A stretch of 64,000 nt of DNA from Hetaerina americana (taxonomy: Eukaryota; Arthropoda; Insecta; Odonata; Calopterygidae): NCBI GenBank assembly GCA_022747635.1, contig JAKTNV010000164.1, positions 248,001-312,000 on the forward strand, given 5' to 3'. Positions within the stretch are counted from its first letter, which is position 1. Every line of letters starts with the position of its first letter. The notes beneath the pieces are model-generated. The model had not been told where the DNA came from and ran no database searches. It was given only the letters and a program-made list of their open reading frames with translations. The position numbers were made by a program, and so were the translations under genes. Positions 31,028 to 41,959 of this stretch are shown here, in pieces.

Positions 31028-33664
31028 AACTGTAACAGCATCAGGTCAAAATCACTCGAACTACAGCACCTCATGGCCGTCTACTCCCCGGATATTATAC
31101 TTCTTCAAGAAAAAAAGCTGACTGTCAACCAAACCTTCTATATCCCCAACTACAGAGTCTTCCGCAGAGACAGGCCTGATTCCAAGGCTGGAGGCGGAGT
31201 AGCAATCCTCATCAAGAAAACCATTCCTTGCTGCCAACTATCACCACCTGCTACTAACAAGCTTGAACTTGTCGGTATTACAATAAAGACCAGGGAAGGG
31301 AATTTAAACATATGGTCAGTTTACTTCCCGCCCAGCACCAGGAAATATCCCCAGGAGGACCTGGATGCAATCAAATGTATCCTCATCCCAAGGGCTCTGC
31401 TAGGTGGTTACTTCAATGCCAAGCATATGGCCTGGGGTTGAAAATGCAACTCTACTCGCGGCAACTCTTTGCGCCATCTCCAAATCTCGGAAAATTTTGC
31501 CATACTGGCTCCTCCATCCCCAACGCATTTCACCCCTAACCCCGTAGACTCTGACATCCTTGACCTCGTCCTTACCTCCCTTCCTCCGAATTTTCACCTT
31601 AAAAATGTAAACAATGCTGCCTCCGATCACTGTCCACTAACCTACAATGTTTCCCTGAATCCGACGATCCCCAACTCACAAACCATAAAAGTCAACTGGA
31701 AACGGTTTCATTCGACCTGCTGCGTTACGCCTCTGGAACGCCCGATCCTCAACAAAAAAGAAGACATTGACTCAGCCATCAAACAGTTTACCTTGATCCT
31801 CACGTCGATAGCAAATTCTTCCCAACTCTGCCAAGATCCGGCAACTCTAGCTCGTCAAACTCTGCCGGCTGAGATTTTGAACCTCATGCGGAAGAGAAAC
31901 AGCGCAAGACAGCTATGGCTGCGTACCCACCGGCCCATTGATGGCCGCAGATACAGGGCTCTTCGCAACCTTGTCACCTCCTCCCTCAGAAAGGAAAAAC
32001 AATCCCTCTGGGACAAAAAGATCAGTTCCCTGTCTTATGAGGATAACTCAGTATGGCCACTCGCCCGATCACTCCGAAAAAGATCTACACCCCCAGCTCC
32101 TCTCCTTCATAACGGGTCATTATCATACTCCGACCAGGAAAAGTGTGAAATCTTCGCCGACATCTTGGAATCGGTCTTTTGCAACCCAAATCCATCCCAT
32201 CTTGACTCCCCCGCTAACCAAACTTTCGACTCTATCGCATTTACTCCCCCTCCTGCTATCCCAGCGGCTACAATGACCGACTTAAAGGCCATCATTAATA
32301 ACTGCAAAGCCAAATCCGCTCCCGGCCCTGACCGCATCTCATACAACCACCCCAAAAACCTCCTCATACACTTCCTTAAACACCTTCTGTCCATCCTGAA
32401 CTCATGCCTCTCACTCTGCTATTTGCCTGCCGCCTGGAAGTGTGCAAAAGTCATACTCATACCCAAACCCGGAAGAGATCCTAAGGACCCTGGTAATTAC
32501 AGACCCATCAGCCTTCTCCCCTGCATGGGTAAGGTCCTGGAGCGCGTCATTCACTACCGCCTTGATGAGGAATTCACTGCACTAAATATCGTACGGCCGG
32601 AACAAACGGGCTTCAGAAGAAAAACAGCAACCACCCACCAAAACCTCCGACTTGTCGAGCATATTACTTTTGGATTCAACATTATAAAACACACCCAGGT
32701 CGCCTTTCTAGACATCAAACGGGCCTTTCACCGTGTCTGGAAAGAAGGACTCGTCTACAAACTCTCCCAGACTGATATCTCTTTCTCTCTTGTTAAAATT
32801 ATAGCATCATTCCTCTCAAACAGAACTTTCTTTGTCTCCATAAGCTCTCACAACTAAAACCCGAGAAAAATCCTTGCTGGCGTCCCTCAGGGTGCTGTTT
32901 TATCCCCAACCCTTTTCAATCTTTATATAAATGATCTCCCCTCCCATCCTAAAACACAAGTGTACCTGTACGCCGACGACACCACCATTGCATCTCAGTC
33001 TTTCTGTCCCGACACTGCAGCAGACAACGTCCAGAAACACCTGGACTTAGTTGAAGAATGGATGGACTCTTGGAAACTCCGTGTCCATCCAGACAAATGC
33101 GAACATGTCAACTTTATAAGAAAGTGGAAGAAACCCTGCTCTACGGCCCTTTTTTATGGTAACTCCCGCATCCCCCTTAAAAACTCAGAAAAATTCCTGG
33201 GAGTCATACTGGACAGGAAACTTACCTGGCAGGAGCATACTAAGTACGTGCTCAACAAGGCAAACGCGGCGCGTGCTTCCCTGTTCCCCCTTCTAAATCA
33301 CAGAAGTCCCCTTAAACTAAGTACCAAATTGATCCTCTACAAATCCATGATTCGCCCCATCCTGACATATGGCTACCCAGCCTGGGGAGCCATATCCGAC
33401 ACAAACATAAAGAAAATTTGCACTTTTCAAAATAAAGCTATCCGTCATATAGCTAAAGCCCCCTGGTTCTTTCACAATGATTCCCTCCACAAAGATCTGC
33501 AGCTACCACCCATCAGTACCTACCTCCAATCCATTGCTTCGTCCTTTTCCAAATCACTGCCCATCACCCAAAACCCCTTATTAGAATACCTATGGTCCTA
33601 CGATAACAATCCACACTTCAAGCATAAACGTCCTAAACTTACCGCAATGCCCAACATAAATTAA
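31028..33664 (+). pseudogene. ORF2 endonuclease-reverse transcriptase of LINE3
   Basis: One frame throughout. The endonuclease starts CNSIRSKSLELQHLM and has DIILLQEKKL and SDHCP, but its catalytic box reads GGYFNAKH instead of GGDFNAKH. A TGA lies near 31,440. The RT has PGPDRISYNHPKNLL, PGNYRPISLLPCMGK, ERVIHYRL, QTGFR, FLDIKRAFHRVW, a TAA at 32,855-32,857, then AGVPQGAVLSPTLFNLYIND and YLYADDTT with both catalytic Asp. The C-terminus runs to 33,664. No RNase H domain is seen. Two stops and the lost Asp make it inactive. Confidence 0.9.
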
Positions 33665-33774
33665 GCATCCTTTCTCCGTAACCACGCCCTAAAATACCCA
33701 TATCATACCACCGTTTATCAGCATCAGCTGGAAATCGGGACAAGATGCGCAAGGCGCAGTACTATATCGGTTCG

Positions 33775-33786
33775 GTTACGCTGGTT
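33775..33786 (+). repeat. 3' target-site duplication of LINE3
   Basis: gttacgctggtt, identical to 28,276-28,287. Confidence 0.95.
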
Positions 33787-34887
33787 ATTCTCGGCCGCTT
33801 GTGCGCGAGCGATTTGGAGCCGGCGTTGCAAAACGTGATCGTACGGGGGTACCTCCGTGTAACACGGTAGGAGGGGTCGTAAGACATCATCCCAAGGCAT
33901 ATCCAATTCCCTCCCATATAAAAGGTAAGGAGGAGTTTGCTCTGTGATTCGATGTTTGCTATTTCTGTACACAAATAATGCAAAATTTAGTTGATCGTTC
34001 CAATCCGAGTGGTCTTGGTTGACATAGTGAGAAATAACGGCGGCAAAAGATTGGTGCGCCCTCTCCAGCCTACCATTGGAAGCGGGATTGTAAGGGGAGG
34101 TAAAAATTGTCTTTACTTTCAATAGATCACAAATTCGCCTCTTAAGCTGTAATGTGTAATTGGCACCTCTGTCAGTGAGAAGGGTGGCTGGCACCCCATG
34201 ACGGCAAATGATCTGCTCTACGAAGGCTCGAGCTACAGTTTCTGCGGATTGATCAATGATAGGTATGGCCTCCGGATATCTCGTAAGATAATCTTGACAT
34301 GATAGTATGTAGCGATTGCCTCTATTGGATACTTTTAATGGACCAATTATATCCAAAGCAATTTTCTCGAACGGATATGACGCTTCGGTGACAGGTTGAA
34401 TAGGTATTCTTTCCTTTCTTCCCTTTCGTTTCTTGCAGCTTACGCAATTACTGACGTAATTTCGAGTGTCGGCGTACAGCCCGGGCCAATTAAAATGTCT
34501 TTGCACGATATTTAATGTTTTGTCTATTCCTAGATGTCCTGCTAGGGGGCTGTCATGGCATCTTTGTAATATGTAATCTCTCATGCTTACGGGTGCACAG
34601 ATGGTGTATAGTGGATCGGGGGTCTTAAAGTGGATTTTATAGAGTACTCCATGCTCGTCTAAGAGATAGTTGGGGTTTCGTTCTTCCGCTAGCGTACGCA
34701 GTGGTCGAAGTTCCGGACAAATTGACTGTTCTTGCGCAATCTTGGTTTTATCCCAAACTGGCTCGTATTCCGTGTCTTGATGGAGGGCATTTACTATTGG
34801 GTTCACTGCGCGGGAGAGAGCGTCTACGTGCGGAATATCTTTTCCTGCTTTGTACTGTATTGTAAACGAGTATTCGGTGAGCTCCAT
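33775..34887 (-). pseudogene. Integrase (N-terminal and core) of Gypsy E
   Basis: It is read from the end of RNase H (FTIQYKAGKDIPHVDALSRA) into the integrase: zinc-binding HDSPLAGHLGIDKTL and C-SCKKRK, then the core with LDIIGPL (first Asp), TDRGANYTLQL (second Asp) and NGRLERAHQSF (Glu). All three catalytic residues are present. The frame is open until LINE3 interrupts it about 20 residues after LQRRLQIARAQAAE. The missing C-terminal domain lies at 27,850-28,275. This is the best-preserved integrase in the window. Confidence 0.9.
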
Positions 34888-35341
34888 TATCCACCTAGCC
34901 AGTCTGGGTTTCGGCTCGGAAAGGGCAAGTAGCCATCGGAGCGGGCTATGATCAGTGATTAAAGTGAACGGACGGCCTAAAAATATACTCTGAACCTTCT
35001 AATCATATGTACGACCGCCAAACACTCAAGTTTAGTGGCGGAGTATGTTTTTGCTGCTGTGTCAACTGCTTGCTGGCGCATGCTATCATATGCTCGCCAT
35101 CTTAAAAATTCTGCGACAGCACTCCTCCAATCGCCACGGAAGAAGCGTCAGTGGTCAAAATGAATTCTTTCGAAAAGTCAGGGAATCGCAATACAGGTTG
35201 ACTCGTGAGACAAGCCCTTAATTTTTCAAAAGATTCTTGTTGCTCTCTTTCCCAAATAAAGTCCGTATCCTTCCTTGTTAGCGAGGTAAGAGGACTCCAA
35301 AATTGAGCAAAATGCAAAATAAATTTCCTGTAATATCCCAC
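34888..35341 (-). pseudogene. RNase H of Gypsy E
   Basis: It begins VGYYRKFILHFAQFWSPL, the RT-RNase H connection, then LTTDASSVAIGGVLSQ, the first RNase H Asp motif. The remaining piece up to 34,888 is in other frames (HSPLRWLLAL, then YSFTIQYKAG at the boundary). Frameshifts near 35,341 and 35,100 and a stop near 35,000 disrupt it. Confidence 0.8.
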
Positions 35342-37527
35342 TAACCCAAGGAATGATTGCAGTTGCTTAACGTTACGTGGTGCTGAAAACTGCTTATTGC
35401 ATGTATTTTTTCTTCATCGGGTTCCAACCCATTAGCGGAAACGACGTGACCGAGGAATTTCACTCGTGTTTGGAAGAATTTACATTTTTTTGGTTTCAGT
35501 TTCAAATTCGCTTTCCTTAGTCTTGAAAAAATATCTCTCAAGCCTAGTATGTGTTTTTCCATATTCTCATCATGCCGTAATATGTCGTCGAGATGGAACA
35601 AAACTCCTCGATTGATCATTCCATCTAGTACGGTTGTCATAAGACGCATGAATGTGGAAGGCGCGTTCGAAAGGCCGAATGTCATCCTGTTGCACTCGTA
35701 GTGCCCGTCTGGAGTGCTAAAAGCGGTTTGTGCCCTGTGTTTTTCGTCTACTTCAACTTTCCAGTAACCTTGAGATAAATCTAGGCAACTGAAATATTTT
35801 GTCCCTCCTAACTGATCGAATATTTCGTCCATATTTGGCAGTGGAAATACTTCCTTTCTAGTGACGGCGTTCAGAGCGCGAGAGTCAATGCAAGGCCTAT
35901 ACTTGGCAGGTTCGCCTGGAACATGCTTTTTCTTTACTAGAATCAGAGGAGCAGACCATGGACTGGTAGATGGAGATATGACTCCCTGCTCAAGCATATC
36001 CCCGATGGCCTCCTTCAGAGCTTCTCTTTGAGGATGAGGGACGCGATATGGAGACTTTTTAATGGGTTTGGAATCTCCCACATCTATGGTATGCTGTACC
36101 AGGTTGGTGCATCCCAATTTAATATCCCCGTGGATAAAAATATCTGCATACTCTAGTAAAAGTTGCTTTAAAGAGTCAGTCGCTTCATTTGGAGTATCAG
36201 AAAACGAGAATAGTGACAGTAACTCAGCGGTGGAGTGGTGCTCGGGCCACATTTCTGGGGTTTCTGTTTCAATCGAATTTACAGCTAGTAATTCATGACT
36301 TTCTGAAAAAATGTTGAAACTGTATAAGGACCCTTTTCTTAACATCTTTGGTTCGGGCCGTGTATTACACAACAATAAAGGTATTACACCATCGGGGGAG
36401 ACGGTTGCTAGAACTGGAAGTATTAATACATCTCCCTCCCTTCCCTGAATAATGATATCCTCGCCATAATAGTCCTGAATCTTTGTACTCGTCAACATAA
36501 CCGAGCGTGGAGGAATTTTAATTGTATCAACAAATGTAGCTTCATGCGACGCTTTCTCTTGCGTACAGGTTACTCGTCCTTCTGTCCCGCAATTACTTTC
36601 TGCATGGACTACTGATGGATCGCTTTCAACAACTGACGTTTTACATTCGCCTTTCTGCCCAACAGTTAGATTTGCTCCATTAAAAATTTCTCGCGTAAAG
36701 GTTACTCGTCCTTCTGTCCCGCTAGAGTGAGTGGCCTCAACCAAGACATCTTCAGTATCCCCAAAAATGTCCCCAAGCAAACCGGTGCTTGTGACTTCGA
36801 TTCCTGACGGCACTAATATATCATCACTCAACTCTTCCCAATTAATATTAAGCGAATCATCAACAGCCACGAGTCCATCATTCACTGTATCCTTTGAGCT
36901 CCTGCTGGCGTTATCCTCTTTGAAAGATTCATTACTCGGTGTTTTAGGCACTGCTTGGATATCATCACATGAAATTATGTCCTCTAAAAATACAGCGGAA
37001 ATTTTCTGTTTTGAGTAACCTGATTTTAACATGGTTTCGTGCCCTTCTGTTATTTTCATTTTACCTTCTCCGCTCGAAATGCTACTTCCGTATTTTACCA
37101 TGAAATCTAGTCCGAGGATACCGTCATACGGTACTTTCCCTAAATTTGCAATCAATGTATCGTGAGGGTAAACTTCTCCATCGATAATGAAAGGTATGTT
37201 GCATTGCCCTAATGTGGCGAGCGCATGGTCGGAAGCACTTCTCACAGGGGAGGAATAGTCGTCAATTTTTAGGTTTCCAAAAGGGAAACTTGTACTCTAC
37301 ATAATACTCACAGCGGCACCGGTATCCACTAAAAAGGAATACACTCTACCTAGTACTGTAACCGAGACCGTCAAGCCGACTTCTGGTGCTACGACGAGCA
37401 CTAATTCGTCCCCGACCTGCCGGCCGGGGTGGCCGCGTTTCCCTGATCTCGGTTTTGGGTGGGGGTGGGACAATCTATCGGGCGATGGCCCGCTTGCTTG
37501 CACACGCCGCAAATCATCAGAGGGCAA
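35341..37527 (-). pseudogene. Protease and reverse transcriptase of Gypsy E
   Basis: The -1 frame after the slippery site enters VGDELVLVVAPEVG and FLVDTGAAVSIM, an aspartic protease with DTGA intact, followed at once by a TAG at about 37,297. The same frame continues with GILGLDFMVKYG, a linker of about 300 residues holding IPPRSVMLTSTKIQ and VSPDGVIPLLLCN, then the RT: EGVISPSTSPWSAPLILVKK, YRPCIDSRALNAVT, LPNMDEIFDQLGG, FSCLDLSQGYW, FGLSNAPSTF, and LFHLDDIL with both catalytic Asp but His for the usual Tyr. It is broken by one stop and by a frameshift at the end. Confidence 0.9.
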
Positions 37528-38604
37528 TCTTTACTGACATGGCTCCCTTCCCCACAGTTATAACATGCGCGGGGTTTTGTATGGCAATAGCGCGCGATGT
37601 GTCCCACCTTTTTACAGTAATTACAAGTCCGAGGCGCAATAGTTACGTTCCCTCCACCCACCGGCAGTGTAGACTGTTGGGGCTTCGTGTGTACATTTGT
37701 CTGGATTGCGTGCACTTGATCCGAAAGACTAGGGCTCACAGTGGGGTTTAAGATTGGCTCGAGATGGGGTTGAACATGACTCGTTGTGAAATATCGTGTC
37801 GGGTCACTGTACGGAAAGGTTGTCGGTGTCTTCACGTTAGGACTGCGCACGGGCATACCAAAGTCATGGTTCTGCAAGAAGTTTACTTCCCTAACACCTG
37901 CGTAATTACGAGCATTGAATTCCTCTAGGTTAGCAAATTCCTCAGCCTCTTGCATGGTTCTTGGATTGCGCACTAGCACGAATCGCCCAATTTTTCCCTA
38001 AGTCCGACCAAGAACTGTGAGAGGAGGCGGTTCTCGAGGATAATTCCTGTCGCTTGTGAGTCTGGGTCTAGAAAAGCATCTCTTAGTTTTCGTCCCAATT
38101 CCCTGAGACGGGAAGAATACTCGTTCACACTTTCCAAGGGGCGTTGCAGCAAGCTTGTGAACATTTTTTCAACAGAGACCAGTGAAATTTTGGGAATGAA
38201 GCGCTTTTTCATTAGTTTAGAAAAATATGTTCATAAGACTCAATAACGTGAGGATTTGACTTAATGAATTCGGCAGCGGTACCGCTCAGACGCAGCCGTG
38301 CTACAATCAAGGTTTGCTTCTCACTCCACCCGCTAAGATGACTCACTAACTTAAAATTGTTCAAAAAATCCTCGATGCTAACGTCCCCATCACCGCTAAA
38401 ACTCGGAATTAAATGAATGTGATGTCCTGAAAATGTTTGTTGCATAGTTGGAGGGGAAACAGGGGCGCTTTCTATCATATTAACAGCGGAAGTGAAATCA
38501 ATTAAGTTCGTATTGTTTGGTGATAAATCACGCTCCCAAGACAGGTGCCCTTGCCACCGAAATCCATTATGATTTAAAGACAATACGGCTAGGACAAAAT
38601 TCAT
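37401..38604 (-). pseudogene. Gag of Gypsy E
   Basis: It starts MNFVLAVLSLNHNG at 38,604 and carries IPSFSGDGDVSIEDFLNNFK and, after a frameshift near 38,212, VSVEKMFTSLLQRPLESV. After another near 37,980 come RNPRTMQEAEEFANLEE and three clean CCHC knuckles: CNYCKKVGHIARYC, CYNCGEGSHVSKDC and CGVCKQAGHRPIDC. It ends with TAG at 37,401. The last 43 bases overlap the protease frame. Two single-base frameshifts are the only visible damage. Confidence 0.9.
37410..37443 (-). promoter_or_regulatory. Predicted -1 frameshift signal (Gypsy E)
   Basis: On the minus strand GGGAAAC (37,443-37,437) is in the gag phase CAG-GGA-AAC. A 7-nt spacer precedes CCCCGGCC-GGCA-GGTCGGGG (37,429-37,410), an 8-bp stem with a 4-nt loop. 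Slipping -1 yields GKRGHPGRQVGDELVLV of the protease. Confidence 0.85.
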
Positions 38605-38771
38605 TCGCCATATGTTAGCAATATAACCGATTCTCGTTACTAAAAAAATGGGGTTAGTTTCCTTTTGGCATTACGCGTAACTACTTCTTAAATTGAAATT
38701 CAATCAAACGAATGAAGCATGATGGACGGAAGGCAAGTTGCATTTTAATAAGCCGCTCCAAGACTCCGCCA

Positions 38772-38789
38772 CCCAACACCTGACACCAA
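38772..38789 (-). other. Primer-binding-like site of Gypsy E
   Basis: The minus strand reads TTGGTGTCAGGTGTTGGG just after the LTR tip (CGCGACA ending at 38,792). The core is shared with Gypsy A and D. Confidence 0.75.
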
Positions 38790-38791
38790 CA

Positions 38792-38935
38792 TGTCGCGTG
38801 GACATAGTAGGGTTGGGTTCGTGGAATCAAAGAGGGGCTTTCCTTGCTATACATTTATTGGACTTACTACACAAGGAGTCCGGCCCGGAAGGAAAGAGGA
38901 AGCGTAGAGACAACAGCGGAGAAAGCAAGGTTGAC
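38792..38935 (-). mobile_element. LTR 3' end fragment of Gypsy E
   Basis: On the minus strand this runs to TGTCCACGCGACA at 38,792 and includes AATAAA (plus-strand tttatt at 38,854-38,859) as a likely polyadenylation signal. About 140 bases of LTR remain before unrelated sequence. An inverted partial copy is at 39,785-39,927. Confidence 0.75.
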
Positions 38936-39085
38936 TTCTAAGGGGCTCACAGTTTCATTTCAAAGCCGGGGTGATGTCGCGGGGACATGATGCTAGTTCT
39001 GATGTTTCGGAAAAGCCAAGTAGATGGCAGTCTCAATACATAATGTCGCGGGGACATGATGCTCGGACATCTAGAAGGACTCATG
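38936..39085. repeat. Twice-repeated LTR-tip-like motif
   Basis: ATGTCGCGGGGACATGATGC occurs at 38,974 and 39,043 (69 bases apart). It resembles the Gypsy E LTR tip atgtcgcgtggacatagta at 38,791. These may be remnants of related LTR ends or solo scraps. Confidence 0.6.
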
Positions 39086-39089
39086 CGAG

Positions 39090-39625
39090 CTAGTGTCCTT
39101 TTCGCCGAATCCGCGATAGCAAATTCGGAGTGCTGATGAACCGGAAACTCCTTTGGAACGCCCAAGCGCTTCGTGTACGTAGAAAGGCATTCGCGGCGCT
39201 TAATCGGCTCCGGCCGATTATCCGCCCGCCGGTCCTGAGTATGGACACAAAGCGTAGACTTTACCAAGCGTGCGTGCTGCCTGTCATCACGTACGCTGCT
39301 CCGGAATGGTCAGGAGTGTCGCGAACGAGTCTCGCTCAAATTCAGGTGGTGCAGAATTCTGCTCTTCGTGACATCATGGCACGCGGTCGTTACGCCCGTG
39401 TTTCCGAGATGCACGAAGACGAATAGCTGGAAACCCTGGACGTCCTTCTGCCTAGAATATCTAGAAAATTCTTCATAAAAGCGGCAGAAGCAGGGGTAAA
39501 AGTAATTCTCCCGGTTGGCGACATTAGGGTCTGGCCATGGGACCGCTACAAGCGCCCCATAGCATCCCAAGACGAGCAAGACCCCCTTCCGGCAAAGAAG
39601 AAGCCAAGGCTGCTCTGAGCGGGAA
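39090..39625 (+). pseudogene. Jockey-like LINE ORF2 C-terminal fragment
   Basis: The frame reads KAFAALNRLRPIIRP, KRRLYQACVLPVITYAAPEW and LAQIQVVQNSALRDIM, the thumb and C-terminal segment typical of Jockey-group RTs. A stop at about 39,424 is followed in frame by LETLDVLLPRISRKFF and a basic end near 39,610. Everything upstream (endonuclease, RT palm) is missing. It is distinct in sequence from LINE1 and LINE3. Confidence 0.75.
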
Positions 39626-39784
39626 TAAATCAAACGACTGAAAACGCAGAAGAATTCTTCCCGCCTTAGTAGCCTTGGAGGCTGGCAAGGCGCAGTGTAA
39701 GGGCTACGCAAGAGCCCTTGCAAGAAACTGCTCTATAAGCAAAGCAGAGCAGTGACTGAAGACACTAAAGGTTGAGGAAATCTC

Positions 39785-39927
39785 TTACGGAGGCCGAACC
39801 TGCTGTTGTCTCTACGCTTCCTCACTCCTTTTGGGCCGGACTCCTTGTGTAGTAAGTCCAATAAATGTATTGCAATGAAAGACCCTCTTTGATTCCACGA
39901 ACCCAACCCTACTATGTCCACGCGACA
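39785..39927 (+). mobile_element. LTR fragment, inverted relative to Gypsy E LTR
   Basis: It reads gttgtctctacgcttcctc through tccaataaatgtat (AATAAA) to ctatgtccacgcgaca, the reverse complement of 38,792-38,930 with a few changes. It ends exactly at the LTR tip, where LINE4 begins. Confidence 0.8.
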
Positions 39928-41400
39928 AATGGAGTAAAGATCTTGAGGAGTAATTTCCGAGAATATGTGGAATGGGCAAAGTGACAGGCAAGAGACGCTG
40001 TTCAATGCTTCTGAATCCAACGATGATGTATTATGTTTTTTTAAAATGCAATCGAGGGAGTCGGCAGAGGTATTTGCTTTGTCGCAGTAATCGTATAGTG
40101 CTCTCCCGTTATGTGGTATTGGCGGGGTGGGTACCTTTTTCCTTCGTAGACAGCGGGCTAGGGTCCATGCCGAATTATCCTTATGTGAGAGTGAACTTAT
40201 TTTCTCTCGCCAAGTTTTTTCCCAATGTGTTCTAGTTTTGGATGTTACAAGGTTTTGAAGTGCACAGAAGCGGATTTTATCTGGCCTTGTTTCTAATGGA
40301 AGTTATGCGCAAAATATCCGGAGGTAGTGTGGCACCAGCGATGGAGGCCGGAGAAGGAGGGTAGCAAGAGCGATGAATGATTTTGGTTAAGGTGCTTGTG
40401 AAATCTTGAGCCGCTTTCTCTATGCTGTCTGGAGTGCTAGCAGGACATGGGACAAGGTAAATGGCCAAGCAGTTTTCTTTAAATAGTTTCCAGTTAACTC
40501 TTCTAGTTGGTTCTGGTTGTATGGAGGAGTGTAGGAACTCAGTAAAATATGGGGCAGTGGTCCGAGGCTGAGTTATCTAGGTTAAGGATTTGGAATGCGA
40601 TATCTGCGGATAATAGAACTACATCCAGGATATCTGAGGAGTAGGGGTGATGATGGAAGTGGGTAGGGAAAGGCGGTGAGTGAATTGCAATATTTTTGGT
40701 AAATAGGAGCTTATGAAGGGCTCGCCCTCGTGTGGTAGTGGTTTTGCAACCCCAGACAGAATGTTTGGCGTTTAACTCACCACCTTTTATGAGCTTTGGG
40801 TGCAGTAGGGATGAGAGCGCTGATAAGCCAGGGGCGTCTGACTTTGAGGATGAAGGTGGAAAGTAGGCTCACCAAATGTTAAGGGTCCCAGTAACTCCTT
40901 TTATTGCTATTCCAGCGAGTTCCAGTTTTTGGGTGGGTGGGGGTTGAAGTTATGTGAAGAGTAGGTTAGTTTTGGATAGGATCATGACCCCGCAACCAGG
41001 ATCATTAGCTCTATCTCTTCTGATTATAGAGTAATTTGGACAATTAAATGTTTGGCTATTATTATTTTTGGTTTCTTAAAGAAGGATGGTGTATGGATAA
41101 TGATTGGTTATTAGGAGGTTTAGCTCTTGTTTTTTGTTTTTTATGCCATTTATGTTCCATTGTAAAACTTTAAGGAAGTGGTTGTATATTTGTGAAATGG
41201 GCACCATTTACAAGTTGAAGAAGGGCTGGTATAAGGTCATTGGTGATGATGCTAATAAGGGTTTTACTGTCAGTAGGAGAGAGAAGTTTCGTAATTATGC
41301 TCAATAGAGCAGTTCTTATATTTGCGGTTGATGATTGGTCATTGATTGAGGGAGAGTGTTGCCCAGAGGGTGGCGGGGGGTGTTGATCGGAGGTTGGGGG
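39928..41400 (-). mobile_element. LINE4: Jockey-type LINE ORF2 fragment
   Basis: Same subfamily as LINE1. From 41,260 downward the minus strand gives an endonuclease (WNINGIKNKKQELNLL, NYSIIRRDRAND, SDHCPIFY, with the catalytic box altered to GGELNAKH), then AAQDFTSTLTKIIHRSC, LPPDILRITSIRNKAR and SLSHKDNSAWTLARCLRRKK, and LDSEALNSVS...ITPQDLYSI at the end. Stops and frameshifts occur throughout. The RT palm is missing because the LTR fragment cuts it at 39,927. Confidence 0.8.
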
Positions 41401-41424
41401 AGAGTTAAGAGATGATTAAGGTGT

Positions 41425-41940
41425 TCACAGCCGAACTGTCAGCTATCAAAAGGGCCCTAAAAGATATAAAAGAATGTAATGGCTCTTCTCCTCTCATCTG
41501 TTCGCACTCATTTATTTCCCTATAATCCATGTCAATCTTGTCATCAATGCACCTGATGGTTCAGGAGATCTATTATACCCTGTGGTCCCTTCAGATAAAG
41601 GGGAAGTAAGTATCCTCTATATGGACTGCTGGTCATGTGGGAATACCAGTTATTGAAAAAGCTGGCAAAGCAGCAAAGGAAGCCCTGGTCAATCTCAAAA
41701 CAGACTCAGCATTGCTTCATTTGGTGGACGTCGGGGCTGCCTTGCGGAATTTTGTTCTGAACCAGTGGAAGGAAGCTTGGTGATTCTTGCAAAACAAGGA
41801 ACTTAAGGCCATAAATTTGGTTGTTTTGACAGTGCCCTCTTCCATCTGGAACAATCAGAGGAAGAGGTCAGGATCACGCGCATAAGAATAGGGCACTTAG
41901 CCCTCACACACTCTTCATGGAGAAAAAAGTGCAACCTCCT
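41425..41940 (+). pseudogene. I-type LINE RNase H and C-terminal fragment
   Basis: The translation reads VFTAELSAIKRALKDI, WTAGHVGIPVIEKAGKAAKE and, downstream, RITRIRIGHLALTHSSW, the conserved end of I/Jockey ORF2 proteins with RNase H. It is closely related to the fragment at 985-1390 but extends further 3'. Stops near 41,520 and 41,610 inactivate it. Confidence 0.8.
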
Positions 41941-41959
41941 TTTTAATTATGTTGATTGT

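Larger units (their letters stand above)
28288..33774 (+). mobile_element. LINE3: full-length Jockey-type LINE, 5,487 bp
   Basis: It is bounded by the perfect 12-bp duplication gttacgctggtt and begins CATTCTGCTGCC, the CATTC-type start seen in Jockey-like LINEs. It has a 1.1-kb leader, ORF1 with three zinc knuckles, and ORF2 with endonuclease and RT. The 3' end reads caaggcgcagtactatatc without a poly(A) tail. The damage is limited to a few stops and one frameshift, so it is the youngest LINE visible here. Removing the element plus one duplication leaves the integrase codon phase unchanged (5,499 is divisible by 3). Confidence 0.9.
25043..38791 (-). mobile_element. Gypsy E, env-bearing LTR retrotransposon
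   Basis: Minus-strand order: LTR end (38,791), primer-binding-like site, gag, protease, RT/RNase H, integrase, accessory ORF, env. Two later insertions split it: LINE3 at 28,288-33,774 in integrase and a SINE at 26,701-26,884 in env. The 3' part of env and the 3' LTR are missing, replaced by Gypsy B. Without the insertions about 8 kb remain. It belongs to the Ty3/Gypsy (Metaviridae) group with an F-type env, as in insect endogenous retroviruses, but its gag has three zinc knuckles. Several stops make it inactive. Confidence 0.85.
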
